Below the pieces are notes generated by a model. It saw only the letters and a program-made list of their open reading frames with translations. It did no database searches and was not told where the DNA came from. Shown in pieces: positions 1 to 8,320 of a stretch of 26,220 nt of DNA. The translations under genes were made by a program, and so were the position numbers. Every line of letters starts with the position of its first letter. Within the stretch, counting starts at the first letter, position 1. This DNA comes from an uncultured Lachnospiraceae bacterium (lineage in GTDB: Bacteria; Bacillota; Clostridia; Lachnospirales; Lachnospiraceae): positions 1-26,220 of the forward strand of contig CAJUJG010000051.1 of assembly GCA_910586715.1 (NCBI GenBank), read 5' to 3'.

Positions 1-17
1 TATAAAAAACAGTATAA

Positions 18-1109
18 GAGAAATGTTTAAACTGTATTAATCAGCGTTTCCCTAGACTTACTACGGCTGCTACATCAGGAGATCTAAGCACATTGCCAGA
101 TGTTTTTTTGATGCAAGACCATGCATTCCAAAAAAATGTATTATCTTATCCAGATGCATTTATAGAAATTTCTGAAGAGAAAATTGATTTTTCAGAATTT
201 GCTTCTGGTAAAACAGATTTTTCTGTTGTAGATGGAAAACACTATGGAGTGCCTTTTGACAACGGAGCAGCAATTGCTTGTTATCGTACAGATATTTTGC
301 AAGAAGCTGGAATGACTTTAGAAGATTTTACAGATATTACTTGGGATGAGTGGGTTGAAAAAGGCAAAGTAGTACTGGAAAAAACAGGAAAACCATTATT
401 GACAACGACAGCAGGCGAATGTGATTTGCTTACGATGATGTTACAGTCTGCAGGAGCATCTTTGTTTAATGAAGATGGAACAACGAATATTGCAAAAAAT
501 GACACTTTAAAGAAGGTAATTGATACATATTGTAAAATGAAAGATTCAGGTGTGTTACAGGAAGTAAATAACTGGGATGAATACACTGGATCAATGTTGA
601 ACAGTAAAGTTGCAGGTGTGATTAATGGGTGTTGGATTATGGGAACAATTCAGACAGCTGAGGATCAGTCAGGAAAATGGGATATTACAAATATTCCAAA
701 ACTTACAAATGTAAAGGGTGCCACAAACTATTCAAATATTGGAGGTTCTTCCTGGGCAATCTCAGGGAATTGTGGAAACGTAGAGTTAGCAGAAGATTTT
801 CTTGCGTCTACATTTGCTGGAAGTACAGAGTTATATGATAATATTCTCTCTTGTGGAGCAATTTCTACATGGACACCAGCAGGAGATTCTGATGCATATG
901 CAGTACCGAATGAATTTTTCTCTGGTGATGCAGTGTTTGAAAAAATAGTTGACTATTCAACAAAAGTTCCTTCTATTATTACGGGACCATATTTCCATGA
1001 AGCAAGAGACGCAATCTCTGTTGCGACAACAAATATTACAAATGGTGCAGATTTAGAGGAAGAGCTTAAAAAAGCGGAAGATACTGTTAATTTTAATATG
1101 GGACAGTAA
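18..1109 (+). CDS. Sugar ABC transporter substrate-binding protein (family 1), 5' end missing and frameshifted
   Basis: Extracellular solute-binding protein of the UgpB/MalE type (COG1653), which captures a sugar and delivers it to the two permeases downstream. Family landmarks include TTAATSGDL followed by PDVFLMQDHAF near the start, YGVPFDNGAAIACYRTDI, and a Trp/Gly-rich middle. From the first possible start (TTG at 93) it is 338 residues; homologues are usually about 420-450, with a lipoprotein signal peptide that is absent here. Coding similarity clearly extends upstream of 93, but this frame is closed by a TAA at 15-17. Bases 1-27 in another frame read YKKQYKRNV, which joins naturally to LNCINQRF if one T is restored to the T-run at 26-28. 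I infer a one-base deletion (real or a sequencing error); the true start lies outside the window. Family call is firm; functional state uncertain. Confidence 0.85.
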   Translation, partial: EKCLNCINQRFPRLTTAATSGDLSTLPDVFLMQDHAFQKNVLSYPDAFIEISEEKIDFSEFASGKTDFSVVDGKHYGVPFDNGAAIACYRTDILQEAGMTLEDFTDITWDEWVEKGKVVLEKTGKPLLTTTAGECDLLTMMLQSAGASLFNEDGTTNIAKNDTLKKVIDTYCKMKDSGVLQEVNNWDEYTGSMLNSKVAGVINGCWIMGTIQTAEDQSGKWDITNIPKLTNVKGATNYSNIGGSSWAISGNCGNVELAEDFLASTFAGSTELYDNILSCGAISTWTPAGDSDAYAVPNEFFSGDAVFEKIVDYSTKVPSIITGPYFHEARDAISVATTNITNGADLEEELKKAEDTVNFNMGQ

Positions 1110-1127
1110 GAGAGATTCCTATCATAC

Positions 1128-1157
1128 AAGGGGATGGAATGTAGAACCATCCCCCTT
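1128..1157 (+). promoter_or_regulatory. Intercistronic GC-rich hairpin between binding-protein and permease genes
   Basis: GGGGATGG (1130-1137) pairs perfectly with CCATCCCC (1147-1154) around a 9-base loop, 20 bases after the stop of the binding-protein gene. No T-run follows, so it is not a classic intrinsic terminator. In ABC sugar operons such a hairpin commonly protects the upstream message from 3' decay, giving more binding protein than permease; that role is inferred here. Confidence 0.6.
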
Positions 1158-1180
1158 ATGGATAGAGAGGAGGGGTTTTT

Positions 1181-2074
1181 GTGTCTAACAAACCAAGAAA
1201 AATGACGTTGGAAAAAAAGCATAATTTAACAGGATGGGCTTTTTTGGCACCAGCAACATTTTTGATTGCGGCGTTTAGTTTTTGGCCAATGATCAAAGCG
1301 TTAGTTTTATCTTTTCAGACGGGGAAAGGTACAAATATGCAGATGGCTGGATTTACAAATTACATCAGAATGTTTCAAGATGATGTATTTATTCAGTCAA
1401 TAAAAAACACATTTTTTTATTTCATTCTTCAAGTGCCCATTATGCTTGCAGTAGCGTTGGTGTTAGCTTGTATTCTAAATAAAAAAGACTTACGGTTTAA
1501 AGGATTTTTCCGAACAATGATTTTTTTGCCGTGTACAACTTCATTGGTTGCGTATTCAATTATTTTTCGGTCTTTGTTTGCAAATGATGGATTAGTAAAT
1601 TATGTTCTAGTGAATTTTGGAATTTTGGATAAACCATATAATTTTTTGACACAACCATTTGCGGCAAAAATGGTTATCATATTGGCTCTTTTGTGGAGAT
1701 GGACAGGATATAATATGGTATTTTTCCTTTCTGGATTGCAAAACATTGAATATTCAGTATACGAAGCTGCAAAAATTGATGGAGCATCAGCAATACAGAC
1801 ATTTTTTAAGATTACTGTTCCATTATTAAAACCAACTATCTTGTTGACAGCAATAATGTCAACAAATGGAACATTACAGTTATTTGATGAATCAATTAAC
1901 TTGACCGATGGAGGTCCTGCGAATGCTTCAATCTCTATGTCACATTACATATATAATTTATGTTTTAAGTATGTGCCGAATTTTGGATATGCAGCAGCGA
2001 TGTCCTTCTTTATATTACTGTTGGTTGCAGTATTAGCATTTATACAAATGAGGGTGGGTGATAAACGTGATTAA
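1181..2074 (+). CDS. Sugar ABC transporter permease, MalF/UgpA type
   Basis: Inner-membrane subunit of a CUT1-type carbohydrate importer, 297 residues with about six hydrophobic helices. The cytoplasmic EAA loop that docks the ATPase is visible as EAAKIDGA at residues 195-202, followed by FFKITVPLLKP. It starts at GTG 1181 behind a GAGAGGAGGGG ribosome site. The next permease gene overlaps its 3' end by a few bases, typical of a paired heterodimer. No ATPase gene is present in the locus; importers of this family usually share a general MsmK/UgpC-like ATPase encoded elsewhere. The substrate is inferred to be a galactoside from the adjacent GH42 gene. Confidence 0.93.
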   Translation: MSNKPRKMTLEKKHNLTGWAFLAPATFLIAAFSFWPMIKALVLSFQTGKGTNMQMAGFTNYIRMFQDDVFIQSIKNTFFYFILQVPIMLAVALVLACILNKKDLRFKGFFRTMIFLPCTTSLVAYSIIFRSLFANDGLVNYVLVNFGILDKPYNFLTQPFAAKMVIILALLWRWTGYNMVFFLSGLQNIEYSVYEAAKIDGASAIQTFFKITVPLLKPTILLTAIMSTNGTLQLFDESINLTDGGPANASISMSHYIYNLCFKYVPNFGYAAAMSFFILLLVAVLAFIQMRVGDKRD

Positions 2075-2876
2075 AAAGATGAAAAATATAGGAATGTATG
2101 CATTCTTGATTTTGGTTACTTTTATTTCAGTATTTCCTTTGTACTGGATGGTAAGTGCATCCACAAACAAAAGTGTGGATGTATCAAGAGGTGTATTATC
2201 GTTTGGCTCTCATTTGGGAGAAAACTTGAAAAATCTGCTGGCAAATCAAGATGTAGGGGCTGCATTCGTCAATTCATTTAAATATGCAATATTACTTACA
2301 ATAGTTTCGATGGTGATATGTTCCTTGGCAGGATATGGATTTGAAATTTATCATGATAAAGCAAAAGATGCCGTGATGGTTGTGATTCTTCTTGCAATGA
2401 TGGTTCCATTTATTACGATATTGGTCCCATTGTTTCAGATGGTTTCAAAAATGAAAATGTTAAATAGTACGTTGGGATTCATTTTACCAACGGTATCAAC
2501 CCCATTTTTAATCATGATGTTTCGGCAGAGTGCAAGATCATTTCCTCATAATATTATTGAAGCTGCCAGATTAGATGGACTTTCGGAAATTAGAATCTTC
2601 TTTCAGATGTTTATTCCTACAATGAAATCAACATATGCAGCGGCTATGACTATTACATTTATGAATGCTTGGAATAGTTATATGTGGCCGAAAGTAATCA
2701 TGACACAATCCAAGAGCATGACAATGCCAATGGTTGTAGCAAATCTGACAGAGGGATATGTAACAGACTATGGAATGCTTATGTTGGCAGTCTTAATATG
2801 TACATTGCCTACCGCCTTAGTATTCTTTATTTTACAGAAGAATTTTGCAGAAGGTATTACTGGAGCTGTAAAATAA
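2067..2876 (+). CDS. Sugar ABC transporter permease, MalG/UgpE type
   Basis: Second membrane subunit of the CUT1 importer, 269 residues from this start. The EAA loop is EAARLDGL at residues 165-172, followed by FFQMFIPTMKS. Two in-frame GTG codons exist (2058 and 2067). I chose 2067 because AGGGTGG at 2051-2057 lies 9 bases ahead of it but touches 2058. The start overlaps the stop of the preceding permease by 8 bases, suggesting translational coupling. Six hydrophobic segments are evident, the first at residues 11-29. It should pair with the MalF-type partner to form the channel. Confidence 0.93.
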   Translation: MIKKMKNIGMYAFLILVTFISVFPLYWMVSASTNKSVDVSRGVLSFGSHLGENLKNLLANQDVGAAFVNSFKYAILLTIVSMVICSLAGYGFEIYHDKAKDAVMVVILLAMMVPFITILVPLFQMVSKMKMLNSTLGFILPTVSTPFLIMMFRQSARSFPHNIIEAARLDGLSEIRIFFQMFIPTMKSTYAAAMTITFMNAWNSYMWPKVIMTQSKSMTMPMVVANLTEGYVTDYGMLMLAVLICTLPTALVFFILQKNFAEGITGAVK

Positions 2877-2907
2877 TAAATGATATCTATAAAGAAAGGG
2901 ATTAGAA

Positions 2908-4941
2908 ATGGAATATAAAAAAATAAATATGCCAGGTCTTCTGCATGGTGGAGATTATAATCCTGAACAATGGTTAGATAGACCGGATATTCTTGAAGAG
3001 GATATCCGGTTAATGAAATTAGCGCATGTAAATAATGTTTCACTAGGAATATTTTCGTGGGCATTTTTAGAGCCAGAAGAAGGAAAATATCAGTTTGACT
3101 ATTTAGAAGAAATTATTAACCGTTTATATGACAATGGCATCTATACAAATCTAGCTACACCAACAGGTGCAATGCCAAATTGGATGACTCAAAAATATCC
3201 TGAAGTAATGCAGACAGATGAAAACGGGATACAGAATTTACCAGGAAAAAGGCATAATTTTTGTTACACGTCTGCTGTTATGAGAGAAAAAACTAGAAAG
3301 TTGGATTTGAAATTATCAGAACGCTTTGGAAAACATCCAGGAGTAATTCTTTGGCATATATCAAACGAATACGGAGGAAATTTTAGGGATGCTTCTTGTC
3401 ATTGCGAAGAATGTCAAAAAGCATTTCGGAAATGGTTGAAAAAAAAATACAAAACATTGGATGCATTGAATCATGCATGGTGGAGTGCGTTTTGGAGTCA
3501 TACTTATACCGATTGGGAACAGATTCATTCACCTTCTCCGAGGGGAGAGGATGAATTACACGGTTTGAAATTGGACTGGAAAAGATTTGTGAGCGAACAG
3601 TTACAGGACTTTTGTAGAGAAGAGATTCGAGCTGTTAAAACATATTCGGATCTTCCAGTTACAACAAACATGATGATGTATTTTTCACCATTGGATTATG
3701 ATAAATGGGCAGAGGAGTTGGATGTGATTTCTTGGGACTCTTATCCGAGTTGGCATACAAAAGAAGATGAAGTACCGATTGCTGTGTGGGCAGCCTTTAT
3801 GCATAACCAGATGAGAGGATTTCAGAAGAAGCCATTTTTGATGATGGAATCAACACCATCACTTGTGAATTGGGATGAGGAAAATAATGTAAAAAGACCG
3901 GGGATGAATTACTTATCTTCAATGCAGGCAATTGCGTTAGGTTCGGATAGTGTTCTTTATTTTCAATGGAGAAAAAGCAGAGGATCGAGTGAAAAGTTTC
4001 ATGGAGCGGTTGTTGATCATGATGCGTCAGAAAAGAATAGAGTTTTTCAAGAAGTTGCTTGGATTGGCAAAGATCTAGAAAAGCTAAGCAGTCAAATACT
4101 AAGTACATGTAATAGGGCGAAGGTAGCTATTATTATGGATTGGGAAAATTGGTGGGCTCTTTCTGACGCACAAGCAATATCGAGAAAATTTGATTATACG
4201 GAAGAACTTTTAAAATATTATCGGGTTTTTTGGGAAAAAGGAATTGAAGTTGATATAATTTCCATGGATCGAGAGTTGTTAGATTATCAGCTTGTGGTTG
4301 CTCCGACCTTGTACTTGCATAAAAAAGAGTATATTCATAAAGTAGAAGCATACGTGGAAGCAGGTGGAATATATGTAACAACTTATTGGAGTGGAGTAGT
4401 AAATGAAACAGATTTATGTTTTATTGGAGAGAGACCACATGAGAGATTGCTAGGATTATCAGTTGATGAGATTGATGTGGGGAATGAATATTTTCCAAAT
4501 ACTTTCTCCTATAAAGACGGTGTATATAAAGCCGGTGTGTTAAGAGAAGTTGTGACACTTCAAACTGCAAAGCCGTTGGGAACATACTTGCAAGATTACA
4601 ATGTAAATACTCCAGCAATTACAGAAAATGCGTATGGCAAAGGAAAAGCTTACTATGTTGTTGTTCAACCAGATCTGGAATTTTTGAAAGAATTTTTGGG
4701 CGATGTAATTGAGGAAGCAAATGTGGAAGCAAATTTGACGGAAACATTACCTTATGGAGTTACTGTTTCAAAAAGAAGTGGAAAAGAACAGAAAGATGAT
4801 GTATATTTTCTTCAGAATTTTAACAGACATCCTGTGAAGATGGTTTTGAATGAATGTTATACAAATTTGATTACTGATGAAATCCTTACAGGTTCAATAA
4901 AACTGCAAACATATCAATGTATTGTGATGCAAAAGAAATAA
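2908..4941 (+). CDS. Beta-galactosidase, glycoside hydrolase family 42
   Basis: 677-residue GH42 enzyme, full length for the family (about 650-700), with no signal peptide, so it should be cytoplasmic and hydrolyse imported beta-galactosides (lactose or plant/milk galacto-oligosaccharides). The N-terminal TIM barrel begins GGDYNPEQW. The general acid/base is Glu154 in HISNEYGG and the nucleophile is Glu314 in MMESTPS. Cys119 with Cys164, Cys166 and Cys169 (SCHCEEC) match the structural zinc cluster known in GH42. The middle trimerisation domain starts around residue 400, and a C-terminal beta domain ends the protein. An AAAGGG site precedes the ATG. Its place directly after the permeases identifies the operon as galactoside uptake and cleavage. 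Confidence 0.96.
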   Translation: MEYKKINMPGLLHGGDYNPEQWLDRPDILEEDIRLMKLAHVNNVSLGIFSWAFLEPEEGKYQFDYLEEIINRLYDNGIYTNLATPTGAMPNWMTQKYPEVMQTDENGIQNLPGKRHNFCYTSAVMREKTRKLDLKLSERFGKHPGVILWHISNEYGGNFRDASCHCEECQKAFRKWLKKKYKTLDALNHAWWSAFWSHTYTDWEQIHSPSPRGEDELHGLKLDWKRFVSEQLQDFCREEIRAVKTYSDLPVTTNMMMYFSPLDYDKWAEELDVISWDSYPSWHTKEDEVPIAVWAAFMHNQMRGFQKKPFLMMESTPSLVNWDEENNVKRPGMNYLSSMQAIALGSDSVLYFQWRKSRGSSEKFHGAVVDHDASEKNRVFQEVAWIGKDLEKLSSQILSTCNRAKVAIIMDWENWWALSDAQAISRKFDYTEELLKYYRVFWEKGIEVDIISMDRELLDYQLVVAPTLYLHKKEYIHKVEAYVEAGGIYVTTYWSGVVNETDLCFIGERPHERLLGLSVDEIDVGNEYFPNTFSYKDGVYKAGVLREVVTLQTAKPLGTYLQDYNVNTPAITENAYGKGKAYYVVVQPDLEFLKEFLGDVIEEANVEANLTETLPYGVTVSKRSGKEQKDDVYFLQNFNRHPVKMVLNECYTNLITDEILTGSIKLQTYQCIVMQKK

Positions 4942-4967
4942 GATTCCGTAATAGGGAGGAACTCACA

Positions 4968-5822
4968 TTGAAATCAAAGGCAAAGACATTTTTAATTGAT
5001 ATTTTACTTGATATTGTAGGTGGTTGTTTCATTGCGATTGGAGTCTATAATTTTGCAGTGGCATCTGGATTTCCGGTAGCAGGTATATCAGGTATTGCAA
5101 TCGTGTTTTATTATTTTTGGAAAATTCCAATTGGTACAATGACGACAATTTTGAATATTCCAATTATTTTAATTTGTTACAAGTTGTTGGGAAAACAATT
5201 TTTTTTAAGATCAATAAAGACAATGTTAATTTCTAATATACTGATGGACTGGGTTGTTCCATTGTTTCCAGTTTACCAAGGTGATATGATGTTATCTTGT
5301 ATTTGTATGAGTGTATTCTCAGGAATCGGATATGCATTAATTTACATGAGAGATACCTCTACAGGTGGAGCAGATTTTGTTTTGATGGCAATACACAAGG
5401 CAAAGCCACATATTTCTGTAGGAAAAATTATCATTGTTATGGATTTTATTATTGTAATTATTGGTGGAATTCTGATGCGTGGAAACATTGATAAGATTAT
5501 TTATGGATTAATTGGAACGTATATTCTATCATTTGTCGTAGATAAGCTAATGTATGGCGTTGATGCTGGAAAACTTGCTTTGATTGTAACAGAAAAGGGA
5601 CCACAAATTGCGGCAAAAATTGATGAGCTATCACAACGAGGGGCAACTTTGATTAAGGCAGAAGGAAGTTATACAGGACGTGAAAAAGAAGTATTAATGT
5701 GTGCATGTAACAATAAAGAAATGCATACGATTCAAGAAGCTGTAAAGAAAGTAGATTCATCAGCGTTTCTTGTTACAATGGAATCGAATGAAGTGCGTGG
5801 AAAAGGATTCAAGCCACATTAA
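4968..5822 (+). CDS. YitT family membrane protein (DUF161 + DUF2179)
   Basis: 284-residue integral membrane protein. The N-terminal two thirds hold five to six hydrophobic helices with YitT landmarks (FAVASGFPVAGISGIA, RDTSTGGADFVLMAI). The C-terminal about 85 residues form a soluble DUF2179 domain (ALIVTEKGPQIAAKI ... RGKGF). The frame is open from 4917, but a TTG at 4968 follows AGGGAGG (4953-4959) by 8 bases, so I place the start there, 26 bases after the beta-galactosidase stop. The molecular function of the family is not established; it may be a transporter. It looks co-transcribed with the sugar genes, though no link to galactoside use is known. Confidence 0.88.
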   Translation: MKSKAKTFLIDILLDIVGGCFIAIGVYNFAVASGFPVAGISGIAIVFYYFWKIPIGTMTTILNIPIILICYKLLGKQFFLRSIKTMLISNILMDWVVPLFPVYQGDMMLSCICMSVFSGIGYALIYMRDTSTGGADFVLMAIHKAKPHISVGKIIIVMDFIIVIIGGILMRGNIDKIIYGLIGTYILSFVVDKLMYGVDAGKLALIVTEKGPQIAAKIDELSQRGATLIKAEGSYTGREKEVLMCACNNKEMHTIQEAVKKVDSSAFLVTMESNEVRGKGFKPH

Positions 5823-5856
5823 AAGAAATATAATATAAAAATTAAGAAGTTCTAGC

Positions 5857-6105
5857 ATGGATCGGTATAAGATTGGATCCGGAACATTATCTTTGATTAT
5901 GGAACGTTATCACGCGGGAGGAATTCCGATTGAAGAACTCTAGATGATGCCACCAAAAGAGGTGGAATTACTTTTTTATCCTCAGAAAAATATTAAAAAG
6001 AAGGATATTCCACTTCCAAATTTCCAGTACTACTATGATAGGATTCATGCCCCAAACAGTCGAGTAAATATCTCTTACTGCTGGTTAGATTACAAAGAGC
6101 ATATT
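5857..6105 (+). pseudogene. istA: IS21-family IstA N-terminal fragment
   Basis: Reading from ATG 5857 gives RYKIGSGTLSLIMERYHAGG and PIEEL, a TAG at 5941-5943, and then in the same frame MMPPKEVELLFYP, IPLPNFQYYYDRIH and NISYCWLDYK. This matches the region after the helix-turn-helix of IS21 IstA transposases, where 'Pxx-F-YP' and 'LPdFxyyxxxI' motifs precede the DDE domain. The in-frame stop and abrupt loss of similarity after DYK near 6105 make it a dead fragment. It lies about 450 bases from an IS21 half-element that lacks its own N-terminal portion and might be a displaced piece of a related copy. Family call from recognition, not a search. Confidence 0.6.
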
Positions 6106-6381
6106 GTCTCACAGGAAAATATTCCAGGTTACAAAGAAATCGCAGAGAATATTTATGAAAATTCAGAGGTTTATCCAGTTGCATATGTGACCAGTCAATA
6201 TCTTTCGGAAGAGGATTATAATACCCTGGAATTTCCATATAATCAGACAGCATTTCTTGACTTTGCTGTTGTGAAAAACAGAAGTTCCTGTGCCGGATGG
6301 AAGGGACAGCTTCAATCAAAGATACAGGAAGTAGATATTGGATTTCAATATAAAGAGATAGATAGCAGGCAGTCAGTATAA
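6106..6381 (+). pseudogene. Gene fragment, possibly from a YfhO-like membrane protein
   Basis: The frame carries on from the IstA fragment without a stop but changes character. IPGYKEIAENIYENSEVYP, VAYVTSQYLSEEDYN and LEFPYNQTAFLDFAVVKN resemble the extracytoplasmic part of YfhO-family proteins ('yeN..vyPvgYvts' pattern), here without any of the many flanking membrane helices. About 90 codons remain, ending at TAA 6379-6381, right where the next fragment begins. The assignment to YfhO is tentative; that it is a partial, displaced coding piece is better supported. Confidence 0.4.
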
Positions 6382-6553
6382 TGGGAAAGTGAGCAGAGCA
6401 TGCCCGATGTGGAAAAAATAATTATAATGAGTGATTATTTTAATGTTACTACAGATTATATCTTAAAAGGTATTGAAGTAGTCGAAAATAAAGAAGAAAA
6501 AAGTAAAGAAATTGTAGGAAAAGTGCTCTATATTGCATCTACAGCATTAATTG
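6382..6553 (+). pseudogene. XRE-family regulator fragment, cut by IS21 end
   Basis: The frame reads WESEQSMPDVEKIIIMSDYF then NVTTDYILKGIE, the classic end of an XRE/Cro helix-turn-helix domain ('KWE.G.s.Pdl..l..lsd.f.vttDyLLkG'), followed by a linker and the start of a hydrophobic helix (VGKVLYIASTALIVYI). The first about 40 residues of the HTH are missing, and the membrane segment is interrupted at 6554 where the IS21 terminus TGTATATT begins. Beyond it the frame runs into IS DNA until TAA 6679-6681. Non-functional remnant. Confidence 0.65.
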
Positions 6554-6582
6554 TGTATATTCCGTTCCAAGTGAACCACTTG

Positions 6583-6642
6583 CACGGTCAAACTGAGCCA
6601 GTCCCACGGAGGATGAGAGCCACCCTCACGGAGACTGAGCCA
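6583..6642 (-). repeat. Three phased subterminal repeats of IS21 half-element A
   Basis: CACGG-starting units begin at 6583, 6605 and 6627, exactly 22 bases apart, and each contains GAGCCA (6595, 6617, 6637). Example: CACGGAGACTGAGCCA (6627-6642). They lie about 30-90 bases inside the terminus, as expected for IstA binding sites at IS21 ends. Confidence 0.7.
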
Positions 6643-6702
6643 ATGCTATTTTATGCTAATTATCAGGCAACTGCCTGTTAATTATAAATACAACTGAATA
6701 AA

Positions 6703-6909
6703 TCATAGGTCATAATAATCGTCTGGTAATACAATGCCGTTTTCTTCCAGAAGCTTTTTCAGGAAATGTACCTGACGCTGGAGAGATTCTATTTCAATCC
6801 AGTTGCCATGACATAATTCATCGCATTCTTCCAGTTCAAGACGAGCTAACACATAGTCTTGCCACTTGATACAATGATGATCTTTACTGAATGCACAATA
6901 ATTATTCAT
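6703..6909 (-). CDS. Small hypothetical protein downstream of istB
   Basis: 68-residue soluble protein beginning MNNYCAFSKDHHCIKWQDYV and ending LLEENGIVLPDDYYDL. Its ATG lies inside the last codons of istB (8-base overlap), so it is probably translated by coupling. The middle (LQRQVHFLKKLLEENG) could form a short coiled coil. I do not recognise a family or function. Position within the IS, before its terminal repeats, suggests an accessory passenger of this IS21 subgroup. Confidence 0.55.
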   Translation of the reverse strand: MNNYCAFSKDHHCIKWQDYVLARLELEECDELCHGNWIEIESLQRQVHFLKKLLEENGIVLPDDYYDL

Positions 6910-7687
6910 GGATGCCTCCTTTCTGGGCTGCTTTCAATCCGTGACGCTCACGCATGGATACCTTACCATCAATCAACACTTCATATGAATTGTGAATGAT
7001 TCGATCCATGATTGCTTCTGAAATAGGACTTCCCGCAGCCTCTGTTGGAGTAATGCGTGAATACCACTCTACCGGTTCATACTGAGTACAAAAGATGGTG
7101 GATTTATCTGTGCATCTTGATTCTGCAATCTCAAGAAGGTCATAGGATTCCTGCGGTGTTAACGTACGGATAAGCCATTCATCGAGAATGAGAAGATCTA
7201 CCTTCTGATAGGCTTTGATTGTTTTCTTGAGGTCACCGCATCCTTTTGCAACATTTAATTCGTCAAGAAGTTCTGGCATGCGAATGTACTTCACTGTATA
7301 GAACTTACGACATGCTGCGTTACCTAATGCACATGCGAGATAAGTTTTTCCATTGCCAGAAGCACCTTTCAGAATGATATGGTGACCGTCTATGATGTAT
7401 TGGCAAGTCGCATACCGAAGGATCTCAGCTTTATCCAACTTACGATCGTCATGGTATTCAATACCTTCGATACTTGCACTTGGTGTAGAAAAAGTTGCAT
7501 TTTTGATGTATCTGGCCAGTTTGTTAGCCTGGCGTCTGCCCCATTCTGCATCAGTAAGAAGCGATAAACGATCCTCAAAGCCTAGTGCAGCATATGTGGC
7601 AGGATCTTCCATTTGGCGTTGGAGTTCATTAGCCATTGCTGTAAGCTTCATTGCTTTTAGGAGTTCAAGCGTGCTCTGGTTAATCAT
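6902..7687 (-). CDS. istB: IS21-family helper ATPase IstB
   Basis: 261-residue AAA+ ATPase that assists IstA in target capture and strand transfer. The Walker A motif GASGNGKT is at residues 108-115 and the Walker B motif LLILDE at 165-170. The N-terminal helical domain (LELLKAMKLTAMANELQRQM) is typical of IstB. Its start overlaps the stop of the IstA fragment by 4 bases (ATGA), the usual istA-istB coupling. The gene looks intact although its partner is truncated. Confidence 0.93.
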   Translation of the reverse strand: MINQSTLELLKAMKLTAMANELQRQMEDPATYAALGFEDRLSLLTDAEWGRRQANKLARYIKNATFSTPSASIEGIEYHDDRKLDKAEILRYATCQYIIDGHHIILKGASGNGKTYLACALGNAACRKFYTVKYIRMPELLDELNVAKGCGDLKKTIKAYQKVDLLILDEWLIRTLTPQESYDLLEIAESRCTDKSTIFCTQYEPVEWYSRITPTEAAGSPISEAIMDRIIHNSYEVLIDGKVSMRERHGLKAAQKGGIHE

Positions 7688-8244
7688 GAGCGATCCCCTC
7701 CTTTCGCAAAGTAAGCAGCACCTCGCGTAATACCCTGTCCTTTAGGGGCAGCTGTATCATCGGGACTTGTTGCTCTGACCTTATCCTGTCCATTTTTTAG
7801 CATGGAACTAATGATGCGAATGGATGGCGTGCTGGTAAGCTCCCATACTTTAGAGCAAGCATTCTCCAAACGATTATGACCGTATCGATCACCAAGTTTA
7901 GTCAGGCTCGCACAAGCTTTGTAGCCTTGTTCAGGCTCGCTACCACTGGAAAGAAAGGCTTCTACAACTTTAGCAGTGCGATTGCCTATACTCATTGCCC
8001 ATACCGTAAAATCATCGGCATTGTAAGATAAATATTTTCGGTGTTCTGTCGGCATATGCTCTGGCTGAATCACCGGGTCACGACGGGTTGTCGCTAATCT
8101 TGGATGTGAAGCAACACGAGAACCATGAAAAAATACTTCCACGGTAGCCTTAGTCAGGCGGATGTCTACCTGTTCCCCGATTAAATCAAATGGAACGGAA
8201 TATTTGTTTTTTCCATCAGTTATGAGAAATGGAAAGTTAGGCAA
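7684..8244 (-). pseudogene. istA: IstA transposase C-terminal fragment (half-element A)
   Basis: Open from a TTG at 8244 with 186 codons: LPNFPFLITDGKNKYSVPFD, a beta-barrel-like stretch (VDIRLTKATVEVFFHGSRVA), then the C-terminal helical part with TKLGDRYGHNRLENACSKV. This corresponds to the last third of IstA; the HTH and DDE catalytic domains are missing. Sequence upstream of 8243 is the RIT terminus. A protein might still be made from the TTG but cannot catalyse transposition. The stop overlaps istB. Confidence 0.85.
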
Positions 8245-8309
8245 AATGTAAAGTCACAGTCAAACATTAAGTTGTAACGTAAAATAATGTCTCTATGACT
8301 TTACATTTT
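8243..8309. repeat. RIT left-end inverted motif pair
   Basis: AAAATGTAAAGTCA at 8243-8256 is a perfect 14-base inverted repeat of TGACTTTACATTTT at 8296-8309. The 39 bases between are AT-rich. It is probably the recombinase recognition region and could also fold into a long stem in single-stranded DNA. Confidence 0.75.
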
Positions 8310-8320
8310 ATTCTGCTTTA

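Larger units (their letters stand above)
6554..8242 (-). mobile_element. IS21-family half-element A (istA 3' part, istB, small ORF, right end)
   Basis: Reading on the minus strand: IstA C-terminal fragment, istB, a 68-codon ORF, subterminal repeats, and a terminus whose + strand sequence is TGTATATT (6554-6561). The IstA N-terminal half and the left IS end are absent, because the RIT element begins where istA breaks off (8243). TGTATATT is also the reverse complement of the outer end of half-element B at 13121-13128, supporting 6554 as a true IS terminus. Without an intact IstA it should not transpose by itself. Confidence 0.8.

Noticed and set aside
5944..6381. A genuine 145-residue protein
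   Set aside because: Its first part continues an IstA fragment across an in-frame stop, its second part resembles a different family, and no ribosome site precedes the ATG.
6583..6642. Regular 22-base repeats as a small CRISPR array
   Set aside because: Only three degenerate units without spacers of usual size, no cas genes, and located at an IS21 terminus where binding repeats are expected.
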